Of a stretch of DNA of 64,000 bases, positions 24,601 through 38,300 are shown piece by piece. A model generated the notes under the pieces. That model saw only the letters and a program-made list of their open reading frames with translations, was not told the DNA's origin and did no database searches. Numbering within the stretch: the first letter of the stretch is position 1; every line of letters starts with the position of its first letter. The position numbers and the translations under genes were made by a program. The DNA is from Himantopus leucocephalus. Lineage: Eukaryota > Chordata > Aves > Charadriiformes > Recurvirostridae. Location of the stretch: contig RSEF01000005.1 in assembly GCA_003993805.1 (NCBI GenBank), positions 21,948,510-22,012,509 on the forward strand. Reading direction: 5' to 3'.

Positions 24601-26738
24601 CAAAAAAATCCACACCAGTCTCACTTCTGTAGGATTGATGATCAACAGAGACAGATTATTAATAACATCTGGACACCATATCAAGAGAGCAGTAACATCT
24701 TTTCTTTTCCAGCATACAGGTGACTATCCTCCCACCCAGTTTAGGGCATGCAACACTATTAAATTACATGCTACACATCAGAATACATAGAAATACTAGT
24801 GGAGCAAATGTGTCGTCTTTTTCCCCAGAACATTAAAGTTGTTTCATCTCCAGGCAGAACATTTCCCCCCCTGCTTAACACCAGTCAATGTCTCTGCTTT
24901 GATGGTCTCATTACATTCTTTGATTTCTAAAACCAGGATAAGGCTCTAAAAATCTTAAGTTGTCATTTCTCCACACAAACACCTTTTTTTTTTTTTATAG
25001 CCCTCATTACACACAGACTGTTCCCCATAGTTAAAAAAGAGCATAGCTCATTGCCTGATGAAACAGAGGCATGTGCTACATGTGATGGGGCTTAAGGAAA
25101 GTACAGTGAGGGAAAACTGCAAACTGCATCCTACCCAGAAAGAGATTTGTCATAATCATATAGAGTAAAGGCACATGCAACACAGAGCATCACTTCCAGA
25201 AAACAAGGGGAAACACACCTATAACCAGTTCTCCTTTCTTCCTTAATCCCTCTTTAAAGCTATTATGCAAAACCAGTGGGAAATAGAGGGACTGACTGAC
25301 AGGATGCAATAACAAAGTGATTTGATTACTCTGAAGCAGAGCCTTTTCATTAAGTTTTTAGCTTCACAACACAGGATCTATTACAAGAAGGGTCATTACA
25401 CTACTTTGTACCAAATGGATCAAAGGTCCATCCTAGTTGATGTGTCCTTGTATTTATAAATCTTATGTAAGTCCCTTTTTCTTTACATACATTACATATG
25501 TATACATAAAAATACAAGCTCCTCAATATCTGATTATTCAGTAGAACTGTATTTTGATCCCTGTCTTTTTACACTAAACAACCAGCTTTGCGGTCTTTCA
25601 AATAGATACCATATCCTTCAATATTAGTTGTTCATAGTCATATAATTGAGAAGGAGTGAGTACCTAGCAATTCCATTTGGAGAACCAAGCATCTTTGAAA
25701 TGTATTTACAGATGGTTTTCTCACCTCCTTGGGAATGCTAAGTACTATCAGTGCAGCAATAAAAACCTCCACTACAAGAGCTTCGATTCTATTGCAATGC
25801 AATGGTATTTTATTTCTATTATTTAATGGAAAGATGGGAAAGGCTACAACAGTCATACTGTTCCTGCAGAAACTGCATTGAGGGGAGGATAAGTGCCAGG
25901 TTTAAACACCAAATAGCACCACAGCCGTATGACTGATAGATCTCCAGAAATGCTGGAGTACCATGAACTATGCTGGATGAGACATTTACTTTGGTCACCT
26001 GAGGACTTGGTAGCACCTCCATCCTAACAATTAAGGGCCCCCAAGAAATCATTTGTGATTGCCACGCTGTTCCATATGAGTTATTACTGTTTGGCCCTGC
26101 ATGTTTCATAAATTCTGTAGGGGAGGGGGAACCCACCAAAAAAGAGCAAGCAAGCAGCAGCATTCAAAAGGTTAATGAGAAGCAAACAGATGAACTTCAC
26201 GTAAGTGATGCACAAATCCTCAATTTCCATTCTGCTACCTTCTACTTCTGCTAACAGCAGCAGAAGCAGCTTTTTACTTACATATTCATCATTCCAGAGC
26301 TGACTGAAATGCAGAGAAAAAACTAGACAAGATTTATGAAAATATGGAGACTTCTATTGAAGATATTGTATGAGCTCTATTTCTTGCCCATTCTAGATAA
26401 TTTCCAAATATTTTATCTGGTTTAATTAAAAAAAAATCTCTCCCTAGAAACTGTAATACCTTTGAAATGAAAGGAGCTTTCTAGTGCTATTTAACTAACA
26501 TTTTCCAGTGCTATAGATCATTATTTTGCAAGCATTTTTACTGTGCAAATGGCAGGGGAGAAGAAACTAAAAAGAAAAGGAAGTAAAAAGGGGATACAAA
26601 TTACAAGCACAGACTTTACAAACACCACACTCCATATGTACCCAGTGCTCATGTTTTAGCTCTTTTCCCCCAGCTCAAAAAAAAGGAAGCAGGAAACAAA
26701 CAAGGAAAGAGAAGGGGTAGACAAACCCCAGGACTTAC

Positions 26739-26821
26739 CTTTTGTACAGTCCCTCTGTAAACTTCTCAGAAAGAAATTTAAATTCCGCCAGCTGGATTTG
26801 ATTCTTTTTGCTTTTCTCTTT
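26739..26821 (-). other. Candidate short exon with a consensus splice donor, product unknown
   Basis: The minus strand shows a consensus donor AAAAG/GTAAGT at 26739/26738, preceded by 83 bases whose open frame reads as a charged, helix-like peptide (KEKSKKNQIQLAEF, then LSEKFTEGLYK). The proposed acceptor, a T-rich tract ending in CTCGAG at 26822, is weak because G before AG is disfavoured. A second frame is also open, so coding status is not decided. I do not recognise the peptide. Confidence 0.2.
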
Positions 26822-27673
26822 CTCGAGTCACACAGAAGCAAAACAATTAGTTTTCAGAGGTTCCATTTACTGCTTTTCTATCCCCAGCAAAACATGTCCA
26901 GGAGACTATGCCAAAAGTAAGCCCAGAACTCAAAGGCAATTGGAAAAGGGAGCGTAGGGGGTTGCTGAAGGACCAGATTGTGAAATTCAGTAGCTTGAGC
27001 ACAGAAATATCCTACTGTACAATATACCTGGCTTCTTGCTCACCAAAAAACTGTAGTGCAAACTGTCAGTAGTAGCCTCCAATAGCTGCTGTGTGTGCTG
27101 CAGATGGTATGTCTCACTGTTACCTTCCCAGATGGGTAGAGGATTCAGAGAGCAGCAAAACCAGGGGGTCGCCTCCAAACCAGGTGGATTGCCAGCCACT
27201 CATTCACTCAGTCCAATTAATCAAGACAAGAACAGCTCAGTCACCAGAGGTATCTCCTTCCAGGGTGCACAGGATTATGGCAAGGTTATTAATCTTGCTT
27301 TGCTGCATCCCCCCACCCCCTACATTCAGCAGCCTGCACCGAGATGATTGCCAGCTCTGTCTCTGTCCCTGTTCTACTGCATTTTGCTCAGCCCTCTGTT
27401 GCTGCAAGTGAAACACAGAGGAGGGAGGAATACTAATAAGGTGGTTAGCTACAGTTTCTTTAAGGCGTTCTACATACTGTGTGTGCGTACGTGCATGTGT
27501 GTGAGCATTTTCCATGGGGCGATTTGCAGCTGAAATAGGACCTGTTTCTACATCAAAGTCTGAATTAATCTGGATTATCACTTAATGAATATCAGAGCCA
27601 GCAATTGTATTTTACTTAGGATAAGAAGAGGGTACTAAATGGTCTAGAAGATTAGGATGGCAGTAGTGGTTAC

Positions 27674-27693
27674 GGGGGGAGGGACTGTGGGGG
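27674..27693 (+). other. G-rich tract, possible quadruplex
   Basis: Runs of 6, 3 and 5 G bases are separated by A and ACTGT, followed by a GTGTGCGTG stretch. A quadruplex would need the first run to be split. Confidence 0.35.
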
Positions 27694-30328
27694 TGTGCGT
27701 GTAGAAACCACACTACACCCAGAGGAGCGCATTAGGTTAAAAAATTTGTTCCGAAGAGACTCATTTTAGCACTATTTTAGAAGTCATGCTTATATCCTAC
27801 ACCAGTCAGGATTTTAAAATCAGCACTGTATTATCCATCTCTAGATTAGGCAGCGATATGCAGAGTCAAGTAAATATTTTTAGAAAAGAAAGGATTTCTG
27901 GCAGGAAAAGAAACATTTAGGAAGTCAGTGGAGGCAGACATCCAGCACTGCATTTATGAAGGTGCTTGAAATTCCCTCCTTTACTGAGAATTGTTCTGCT
28001 GAAACCTTTCACTTGTGAAATGAGTTTAGAGTTCTCAGTCCAATAGCCAAAATAGGTTTTCCATGTATTGTCTAAGAAGCTGACCTGCATTGGTGCATGA
28101 ACCTGGGTATTCTCTTGTGGCAAGTACAAGTCCTAGCTGTAATTCACTCCCATGAAATACGAAAACAGTCATATTGCCTTTGCTTTCCCACAGGTAATTC
28201 AGATCCTCTGCATCAGGTTCAGGATGCAAGCACTGCTGTCTCACTTGGCATCCATAATTCCAACTTTTTGCAGCAGACGACACTTTGAGACTCCTTCAGG
28301 AACCTGAAAGCAAAAATAAACCATTCTTCAGAATCAGCTTGGGGATCACTACAGTCAGTGATAACTATGTGGGACTAGTAAGGAACCAGCTCATAGGTCT
28401 GAGTAAGCAAATATACTTGACAGAGCTCCCTATTGAATGAGTTATGTGAAATGAGTTTGGTGCTTCATATCACAAAAAGAAGAGCTACCACAGCAAGTTC
28501 TAGCAACTAAGCTGTGATTGAACAAGCACAGAGATGGAAATGCCTGTGTAGTTTTAGATAGCCCATCCATAGGTTAGTTGGCAAGGAAGCCTGGATGCAC
28601 TGACCATGGCAGTATCACTGTCACTTCAGCAGAGAGGACTGCAATCTGATACAGCACTGTCCATAAGCACTGTTGCCACAATATTTAATACAAACACTGA
28701 GTAAAAGCCTTCTACTAATAAGTAAACCCTGCAGTTTTTACAGTCAGTGAACTTACAAAACCACACAGCACAAAAAGGCTGGATCTCCATGGTATCTGGA
28801 AAGAAAAATATAGGGCACTGTAGGGAACTGTTTCAGAAGATGGAAGACCAGCCCTGTTCCACTAATCACACGTAGTCACTTGGGCTTTAGTTCACTTTTT
28901 CAGCTTAACTTGCATTATAATTTAAATCGAAAATGTTTCACTTATATGAAAGTCCACAAAACTAACAGGAGACACTGTAAATTGTAACTGTTTTGGGGTG
29001 GTTTTTTTGCTGCAATTATTTCTTTTCTTTTCTCCACAACCTATCCTATTCCCAACACTGCATGACACCTTGCTTCTGTTTAAGCTCTGTAAGTCAAGAA
29101 AACAGCATTCTCGTTCATCAACAAACATAACCGAACCTATCTACAAAGGACCATGAGCAGCCACAGTAGCTTGGACTGAAGGTCCACATAGCCAAAATTT
29201 TGCCTGTGTTGGTCACAGTCACAGACAACCGTCAGATCAAGGGAAGCAAATAGTGGTATTTTCTAAGTACACTGTTCCAACCTTTAATTATCTGTGCCAT
29301 AAGGAGTTGCAAGGTCAGGGACAGGAATGATCTGTGTACTTGGGTACTCCATGCACAGCTTCATAGTCTTCTGTCATACCCTGCCTGAACTCATTTCTTC
29401 ATGCTGAGAAGCCCTGGTGTGTTTAACTGTCCTTCATATTAACTGTGTTCTATTCACTTGAACACTCTCGACACAAGCCTTTTCCAACTTGCGCTATGTC
29501 CAAAACGCCACAGCCATGCCACAAGCTTATAGGACTACGTTGGTACTTTCTGGTTTGAGAACATACCATCCCAGAACACATAATAATGAAGCTCACAGTT
29601 CATGTTCTACTTTCTAAGACTGTGGCATGAGTAATTTGGCTACTCTCAGAATATTAACTGTATAGTGACATAACATTTGTCATTTTAACTAGTCAGCTAA
29701 GCTTTCATAAGACAGACCTCATGTCTAGACCAAAGTCCACTGTGGACAGCTTTTTCCACCACCTTAAAGCTGTTTTTCTAAGTGCAGTCAGAATCTCTTG
29801 AGTACACAAAGAAAGGTTACACCAAAGCTAATTAAACCAATTCACACATCTAATGTTTACAATCCATGGGACTGGAACAACAGCAAAAATCATTAAACTG
29901 ACTTGCATTCTAATTTCCATTTCCATGACACAGATTACATGTTAAAGATGAGGTAAAAAAGATTAAGTGTTGTGCAAGAATAAATTATTGTTAATAGTAT
30001 CCTCCAAATAGTGCTCATCATAATCCCAAAGGTGCAGGCAAGGACCTCCATCCTACCTCATCTGTCCTTACATCTGTGTTAAAAACCTTACCACCTGCTA
30101 ATTACTTTCACCTTAATCAAAAGGAAAAAAACGTCCTTCACACTTCGAAATATTCGTTGCTTTTTGGTTTTTTTTCCCCCCTCCCGGGGGCAGCATGTGT
30201 AGCACTTCGAACAAAACATCCCATCACTCCCCTGACTACTACAGTCTTACAAGCATGTTTGTTCATATACCCACGTGATGCTTAAAACAAAGGTAGTTTG
30301 ACAAAACAACATAAACTAGGCAGATATA

Positions 30329-30358
30329 CCCCCCCCTGCCCCCCCCCCCAAAAAAAAA
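30329..30358 (-). repeat. C-rich then A-rich low-complexity tract
   Basis: Eight C bases, TG, eleven C bases, then nine A bases. The minus strand is a T-run followed by two long G runs. Length errors are likely here, although no N was placed. Confidence 0.8.
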
Positions 30359-33300
30359 CCAAACAACCTACAAACAAACCCTTGCTTGAACTGTGTCACT
30401 CTCACCCTCACCTAATCCAGCTGAACTTGAGGACTTGTCAGTTAATATCACAACTCTGAAAACAACTTCTGAAATTCAGCGCAAGTTAAGCACACAAGCT
30501 TATTGCTCAGCAAAGCCCTCAGCAGAGAAAGCACTGACCCAATACACATGCACACACAAAAAACCCTCCAAAGTCCCTCAAAGATTTTTGCAGCGTTTCA
30601 CCTGTTTTTCATTATGTTAACCTGTTTTGGTTTAGTGAACCCCAAATCCATATGCTATTTGTCAGCCCAGCCCCCTTGCTTACTCTTAATTTTCAGCAAC
30701 TTTATCAAGGAAAAGTTATATTTAAGACTACAATTTCCACACTGAGAAAGGTATCAGCAAGACCATAGCAGGGGTGAAAGATGATCTGAGAGGCCCATAT
30801 AGACAGGCCAAAGCTGTCACTAGATACGACCAGGCACCTCTGGCTGATGAAGTTTGAGGTATTACTACTGCCAGCTGTCTACACTACCCAGATGAACACC
30901 CTAGTTGCAATCATCGGAAGAAAATACATACCAGTTTCTCAGGCACCACTGTCCTCGGCCCAGTCCTAACATAAAGCCAGGATCAACGAATGATGTAAAT
31001 TAATACACTGGCCTACAAACTGCAGGGACTGTGAAGCAGCACCGGTGGTTCTGCTGCCTCTGTTAGAGGGCAGTGGCAGCTGTTCCTGCAGAATCCCAGC
31101 ACCCACTGCCACTGTTTGACTGAGGCACCTTCAGAGCTGAACTGTACAATACTAGGAACACTGTGATTGCTTTTCAAATCTCGCAGGAGTTGTAAAGCCT
31201 ACTTGTAACCACAAAGTTTTTTCAGAAAACAAACAGCAAAAGAAAGTGGAAAAGCAGACAAGTAAGAGAACATATTAAGGGAAAAATATAACATATAAGA
31301 GGGAAAAAAATAATTATTGGCAAACTCCTGAAATGTTTGCAAAGTTTATATTCAAGACAAATTGTGAACAGATTTCTACTGTGCTGAGCATTTTGTACAC
31401 AGTATAGGGTCAAGGTCTATCCATTCCTCTTGCAATAGACATGTGAATAATAGTAACAATTATTTCATCCCAAAACTCTCTTCTCCAGGGAGAAAGTACA
31501 ACAACATAACTACAGCAAACAAATTCTTCATGTTCTCTGCATCTTAAAACTCACAGTCATAGTCTGGTGAGCAACACAAGTGAGTTCCTCAGAGTTTGAG
31601 AAACACACTAGGTATTATATTTAGGTATTAACTACCCTAAAATAAAGGTAGACATGTCATGTAGTGGCAGTCTTTTTTTTTTTTTTAACCAACTTCTTTG
31701 GCAAATTGAGCAGTTTTCATTGTAGATACTTTTGGTTCCAACAGATGCTTACCATCAGATTTCAACCTTCTGCCTAAAAATTTATTCTAATTCAGTGCCT
31801 CAAGCCCATTATTTCAAATTAATCCTGCAATGCTGAGATATAAATCATAATCACCTTGATTTTGTGCTATTTGGCTGCTATTACTTGAAGACAGATTTTC
31901 CAACCTTTATACCTGTCTTAGGCAGAAAACCCAATCTGATCAGAAGTTAAAAAAAAGTACATGTTTTCTTATCTTTTTCCTTTGAGGAGAAAGTTTTAAA
32001 GCCTTAATTTGAAAGCATTAACAAGAAAGGGTATTTTAGAAGCTCACAACTCATCATGGTAAAAAATAAAAAAACCCAAACAAACAAGCAAAAGAACATG
32101 TCCACAGACTCCAAACCCCCGAATTAAACATAGAAGTTATATTCTGATATATACCCGTTCCCTCACCACCACCCTCAAAAGAAATTATATTTTTTCCTCT
32201 CTGGTCAAGAGACAGGAGAAAATACTTAAAGGATAGGGACATTGCTTGTGTTTCTCCTACCTTTCTTCTTACAGAGGCATCTACTCCCAGCCACTGCTGT
32301 GAGCAGAATACTCCAATATGCAGACCCTCAGCCTGAGCCAGTATGACCATTCTTTTTACATTTGCTTGCATTTATCTATGACAGTTATTTTCTCTCTTCC
32401 TTTCTGTAGAGAGATGGGTTGCAAGAATTAAAGGATGTGGTGTGTCTCTTACCAAAACCAGAACTAGTCAAACTGTTTGTCTTGATTTTGCTCTCACATC
32501 ATTGAGCACTTACCAAAAACAGCTGCATTGTTGAAGTACACAGGCAGCCTTAAATACTGCATCACTATTTAAGAAACAAGATGGAAGTTACTAAATTAAA
32601 ACTAAATACCTTGGATTGATTTGTCCTATATATAGCAAAAAGATCAGGGTATTACACCATTACATTTCAGTTCCCTAGAAGATTTTTCTTTTCTAAGCAG
32701 TGAGGAGATTTTAATTTGATTTTTTTTTAGTTGGTCATAAATCTCTTCATGACCTTTAACTTAACATACATTCAGGTAAAAAAAAAATTAAAACAGAAAG
32801 AAAAAATTGGAAGCTGTGATTACTACATATCTTAAACGAATATTTAAAGTCTCAAATTCTTTAATTCTCCAGGAGCTTTGACTATCCTTTCTGCAACCCT
32901 TGTGCCATCAGCAGTTTATTATTTATACTGACTCAAGTTTTACTGACTGCAATTAAGAACATCTGAGGGATAGTTTCATCAATATTCCTGCTCTTGAGAG
33001 ACTGCCATTTTCCTTCCAGCCCCAACTCCAGGTTTCCTTTCAAGTCTCACTTGAGTGCACAGGAATTCAGCAAACCAGCTTGATATTCAGTAGTGGGATA
33101 GGCATTGCTAAAAGAGGAAAAATATCAGGATGAGGGTAAAGTTAGCTTTGTTTTATTAGAAAGGTGTGCTTTCTGTGTTTATCTGAACACTCGGCAGGCT
33201 GACTGTAGCCAACTATCAAGATGACCAGGAGAGGTCAAAATGTCTTCTCATATGTTTATGACTGTGCAGTATTTTGGTTAGTTGTTTTAGAATATTTATA

Positions 33301-34921
33301 AAGGTGCAAGCAGACACACCAATCATTAAAATTTGCTTGCATGAAAAAACAACCTATAGTGAATCAAAACAAGAGGAACAATTAAAAAATCCCTAACTTC
33401 AGGATTCACAAAGACAAAAAGACCTATATTCAGAAGAATTCTGTGACAGTGAGCCTGCTCCTTCACATATCAAAGTCATGTTGAAATATCGTATTTTAAT
33501 ACTTTCTAGCTTAACCCAAGCTAGGCCTGAAATAAGACTTTTTGCTTTGCAATGGGGAGAAAGGCTTGTGAGAGCCTAAGAGATCTGTGGCTACTGCAGA
33601 AGTTGCAAAATAAAAGCTACTTTAGCCTCAAAACAGAGAGACTGCTATGCTAATACATCTATTGGGATAGAAATTAATCAAACCTTGTTCACAACTGCTC
33701 TTGCAAAACTTTAAGCATTAGTGTGCTCCATGAAGAAGGAAGTTGGCACATTAATGGTGGAAACCTAAAGATGACAATCTAGTTAATGTTTATGCTGATC
33801 AAGTAATTAGATTTGATTATTACCTTGGCAGTTACCTCATGAAATTCAGATCTATTATATCCATCTCTCTCAACCAAGTTCAACTCTCAGTTACTGCTGT
33901 CTAATGTACATTCACCAGCTTGCAGTCTAATTTTAAAGTCCGAGCAATAGGGTCTCCATCACTTTTCGTGGGAGACTGTTGCAGAGCCCAATAGATCTCA
34001 AAGTTAATGCTGTAAAGAGCCACTGCATGAGCACTGAGTTCTATTATCTCAAAAATGCATATGCTGATAGAGACTGTTACAGACTTAGACAACTTATTTT
34101 CCTATTAAACATATTTTGTCAGCCATTACATTCATGTTCCTCACGTGCAACAAAGCATTTTTGTACAAGAATTTCCTTTACTCTTCTTACTGACACCTAC
34201 ATATCACCATGGGCAACAGCCAGCAAAAGATTAGCTTTTCTTGTGCTAAATTTTAAGCTTACATATGATAGAAAAAAGCAGATCGTTTTGGAATTCAAGT
34301 TAAGGCTGTTTGGTGGGTTGGGGTTTTTTTCCCCTCCTCCTCACACAAACCAGTGCAGCACTTCCAAGTACATGCTTTAGCAATAATAATTTTAATAATA
34401 TTATGATACCTGAAGATGCATTTTTCTTTTTGGTCCCAGAACCAATAGCATTTAACTGTCCTTAAAGACAAGCAGCCCTTTCACTCGTGGTTGCACATCT
34501 ACATGCAAGCTTTTCCTTTCAGGCTCCTTTTATAGTCCCTGTTAAAAAAAGTTGAAACTTCACAGCACTATCATTTGTTTCCTTTTAGGCATCTACATTT
34601 GGGAAAAGGAGACCAGACCCTCCAAGGACCAGGAGCGCTTGAGTGACCAGCTCAGACCTAGATATGCAGGTACTTAAGTTTGGTGTTAGCAAGGGTTAGT
34701 CTGTAATCACTCTAGAGAAAGTATCCTGCCATATACATTGCCTCGCAAATAGATAAGCTCCCTCTAAAGACTGAGAGGTCCAATGACTGTTGGTGCCAAC
34801 CATGAGAAATGAATATTTCTTGAAAGTTTAACCCTTAAGCATAGCATTTAAAGAAGTTAATTGCCTGTTTTTGTTATGGCTACCTCTGTGTTCTTTTCAG
34901 TCCTACAGCAGGAACATGATG

Positions 34922-35198
34922 CCTTCCTCTGCTTGACAATTTTGTTCTATACCTACTTGTCCTGGATGATCCAGAGATAAAGGTTTCCCTGTACTGTGAT
35001 CAATACACAGACTCGCACCCCATTTCTGTCTCAATCACCTACATGCCCTGGAGTCTGCTGCAATTACTGAAAGCACAGTTAAGAGAACCTGAAGAGGTTC
35101 ACCAAATATATTTTGGAGTTGTAATGAAAACTGATGAAATTGGATATGAGCTACCTCTGTTAGCTGCCATTGTGGTGAGCTTGTTCTTTCTGCCACAG
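34922..35198 (+). other. Candidate exon ending in a good donor, product unknown
   Basis: The plus-strand frame is open from just after a TGA at about 34919 to 35303, about 127 codons, longer than the part that begins at the first ATG (35043). It passes a CCACAG/GTGAGA donor at 35198/35199, beyond which the translation turns into a lysine/arginine/glutamate-rich purine tract, as an intron would. Residues before the donor include LDDPEIKVSLYCDQYTDSH and a hydrophobic LLAAIVVSLFFLPQ. A strong acceptor (GTGTTCTTTTCAG near 34900) lies upstream but out of frame past the TGA. The opposite strand is also open here (35035-35406), which argues for composition rather than coding. Confidence 0.2.
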
Positions 35199-35303
35199 GT
35201 GAGAGAAAGAAAGGAAAGAGAGCAGGGGTGGGAAGGAAGAAGCTGTTACAGAAAGTCTTCTCCACAGATTCTGAGGAAGAAGAGTAATGATATCTTTGAA
35301 TGA

Positions 35304-38300
35304 ACACAAAATAAACCACAGAGTATTGATTGGAGTGGTAACGTAGGACAGAAAACTCAAAGGGGAAAATGGTGGGGGGAGGGAGAGATGGGGAAGCACA
35401 TAGCAAATCTGCAAGTTTGAGAATTTGTGACTAAAAATTGAACCCCAAAGTACCAAATCCAGGTTTCACATGAACAGAAGGCTGAAAGATTAAGCAAGAG
35501 ACAAGCACAATTAAAGACTTTGGAAGTGACAGTACAAGAGAGAAAGTAAAGATCTTAGAGAAAACTGTTGGGAATATATCCTTGTTTAAAATACCTCAAA
35601 ACAATCCAACCCAAACTCACCTTCTTCAGTGCTACACTACTCCATATAATAATGTTCACCAAAAACAAGTCACATCCATTCTAAGACTCACTGGGGTTCA
35701 CTGGTTTCCTAGTTGCTACAGGACTTCAGCTCAAGACCAAAAAACCATACAATTTAACTTGAACCGCAAATGATTCATGTGGGAGAAAAAACATTTGCTA
35801 AGTTGTCTTGACTAGTTCAGGAGTAATAAGAGAAAACTTTCTTAAATTTAAACTTGATTTAGGTCCATTAGATGGAAACTGGCAGAAAACACGGCTCTTG
35901 GAAGCGTATGTACCACGGAAATAAAATAACCATAGCCTAAGTTTTAATCAGGAGCTGAAAGTTATTTCACATCATAAAGAAGTTTTCACTAAAAATTGTT
36001 AGATGAAATCAAGGTAAATAAAAGTTTAGATTGTAAAGCACAAAACATGCATGACAATTAGACGATTTTCAGCTTTGGAAGTGTCATTCAGAGGAAATAG
36101 TGTAAACCCTAGCATAGGTCTCACTTCAAATGAAACTGGACAAAACAACAGTACAATAGTGAATAATCTTATACTGATGGTGAAGGCCATTAGGTAACTT
36201 AATGAAGGAGGTCTTTCCCATTGCTAGCTTACATGATTCAACAGAGAAAACAAAACAGCTGATGGGATTCTTCATAAAGACATGAATACAGAACAAAAAC
36301 AAGGATTTTGTTGCCACGTGGGTTATTAGAAAGAATCCAACAAGAAAATGTTGTTAATTTCTGTTTGCCTTTTCAGAAGGACTACATGCCAAACTAATAA
36401 GAAGGTGTTGGTTATACCATGCATAATCGTGGTTACTTGATTACACTGTTCACTCTAAGCAAAACCAAAGATTTTTAATTTAGCAAGCAGGTCTCCCCAG
36501 CATCAGAAAATTTCTGTCATACATATTTTGAAAGCATTGTGAACTTCTAAGACAAAAATGCAAAACCTAAATACACTTAGTTCACACCCATTCAACAGAG
36601 AGTTACTATGGGTTGGCAGGTAGGCTAGCAAAGGGTATAGGTGACACTGGCTAGGAGAAATGCACAGGCGGAAAATACAGGGAGTGGGGAGAACCAAAAA
36701 TTGCAGGAGCATAAAGCTGAGTTTGCACTAAGTGCTAATAGGGAAAGAGATCATGGATGTCACAGAAGTCCAAGAGACTAGGGTACTCCTCTAAGAATTA
36801 GAAGTAGCAGACAAGAACTCCTCACAGCAAGAACGAGCCCAGGTCCCCTACTGCCCGAATGCTTAGCCCAGCCAGTGTCCTCATACAGAAAGAGCACATG
36901 TTGTCCCACATGGTATTTCCTCACAGTTATTTTTGGATACTGCATTACAGCAAACATAATAGAGTTTTACACAGTCTTTGAACACAGAATATTTACCCTC
37001 AGAAAAGGTCTCCAAACCAAGGTTCCCTGAGTTTAGAAGTTTAAAACTCCTGAAGAAGAGGAAGGATTTTATACGTCCACCTTTTTTCATTTCCATACAT
37101 CACCCCATAATCAGTATTTCCCATCAGTTAACTAAAGGCAACTTAAACACAACATCCCCTGTGCATTCCTCACCAGTCCTGCATTCAGACTCCTCATGCA
37201 CTTCTCAGCCATTTTCCCAAAAACCACCTTCCCCAGATTCAGAAGTCTTTCCCTCAAACCCCAGGAAGCACATAACCCTACTACTAGGCCTGAATAAGAC
37301 ACAACTCCACAAATAGAGTAGGAAAAAAAACCCCAAGACTCTCCATTACCTGAAGCACCTTTAATCACCACAAGCTCCTAATGCTCCTCCTGCCCTCCCA
37401 GACTGCATCTGAAAAGCTACACATACCCCCACCCAGCTGGGCACTGATGGCCATAAGCACCCCCCTCACAGCTGTGCTCCTCCAGCCTTCCGCCACCCCT
37501 CACATCTGCCGGCGGTCAGGGTGCATCACAGCTTTGTGCCAAAGAGCATGGAATGCAAAATCCTGGGCTCCTTGCATCGTGGCTCTAATTTTTTAATCTG
37601 AAATGTTCTGGACTTCTCTTCCATATGTAAAATGGGGATCATATTACCACCTGATTAAAGAAGAACAGAGGAAAATAACAGTGCAATATTAATTTAATTT
37701 AATATTGAAGCTCTCATATGGTCTGAGGATAAACCCCATGGAAAAGCCTATCGCTCAATAATTCTGCTCCCAGGAAAGCGCTTGAAGTACTTGCAGTGAA
37801 TAAGGCACAAACTCAGGCTCAGCAAAAACACAAGTTTCACGGCATATTGAAGAAGGCCGCGAGGAAACTGGTAAAGGCCTGGGCATCTCTGGGGTGTTAC
37901 AGCTCCCCAAAGTTTGTGTCCTAAAATGGGCACGCTTCCTATGCCAACTGCTTCCATCTATTACCTGGCCTCAGGAAGTCATCCAACCTTTTTTGTGCTT
38001 CAGTTACGCATATGTATTAATAGTTACTGTTACCTGGTCCTAATGAGGCATTCTTAGGACTTATTTGCATTTCTGTTCTTTTAGGAAATCGATGTTTGAA
38101 TGATCTTCTTCTTACTACTGACCTTAAAGGGTTTCCTAATGAAACAGCTGTGTTTCCGCTACCTGTTCACACACAAATCTGCACTATAAGCTTTGCTTTT
38201 AGCCTCTAATACTTACTGATATAAAATTATATTTATCAACTATTCCTGTGAATCTATATATAAGCACCTTCATTCTCACATAGCTGGAGCCACATGAATT

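Larger units (their letters stand above)
20672..34921. other. Unique sequence, mostly featureless
   Basis: Outside the listed G-rich tracts, the C/A tract and the 26.7 kb exon candidate, frames stay at or below 114 codons (25819-26163 and 27237-27581 on the minus strand, the latter overlapped by two plus-strand frames at 27091-27411). T runs occur at 24984-24996 and 31673-31686. No interspersed repeat could be named. Confidence 0.55.

Noticed and set aside
25819..26163. 114-codon open frame (minus strand)
   Set aside because: No family resemblance, and no acceptor or donor at sensible positions.
31071..31114. CAGTGGCAG / CTGCCACTG inverted repeat, considered as a microRNA-like hairpin
   Set aside because: Only nine paired bases around a 26-base loop with no further pairing, which is too weak for a precursor hairpin.
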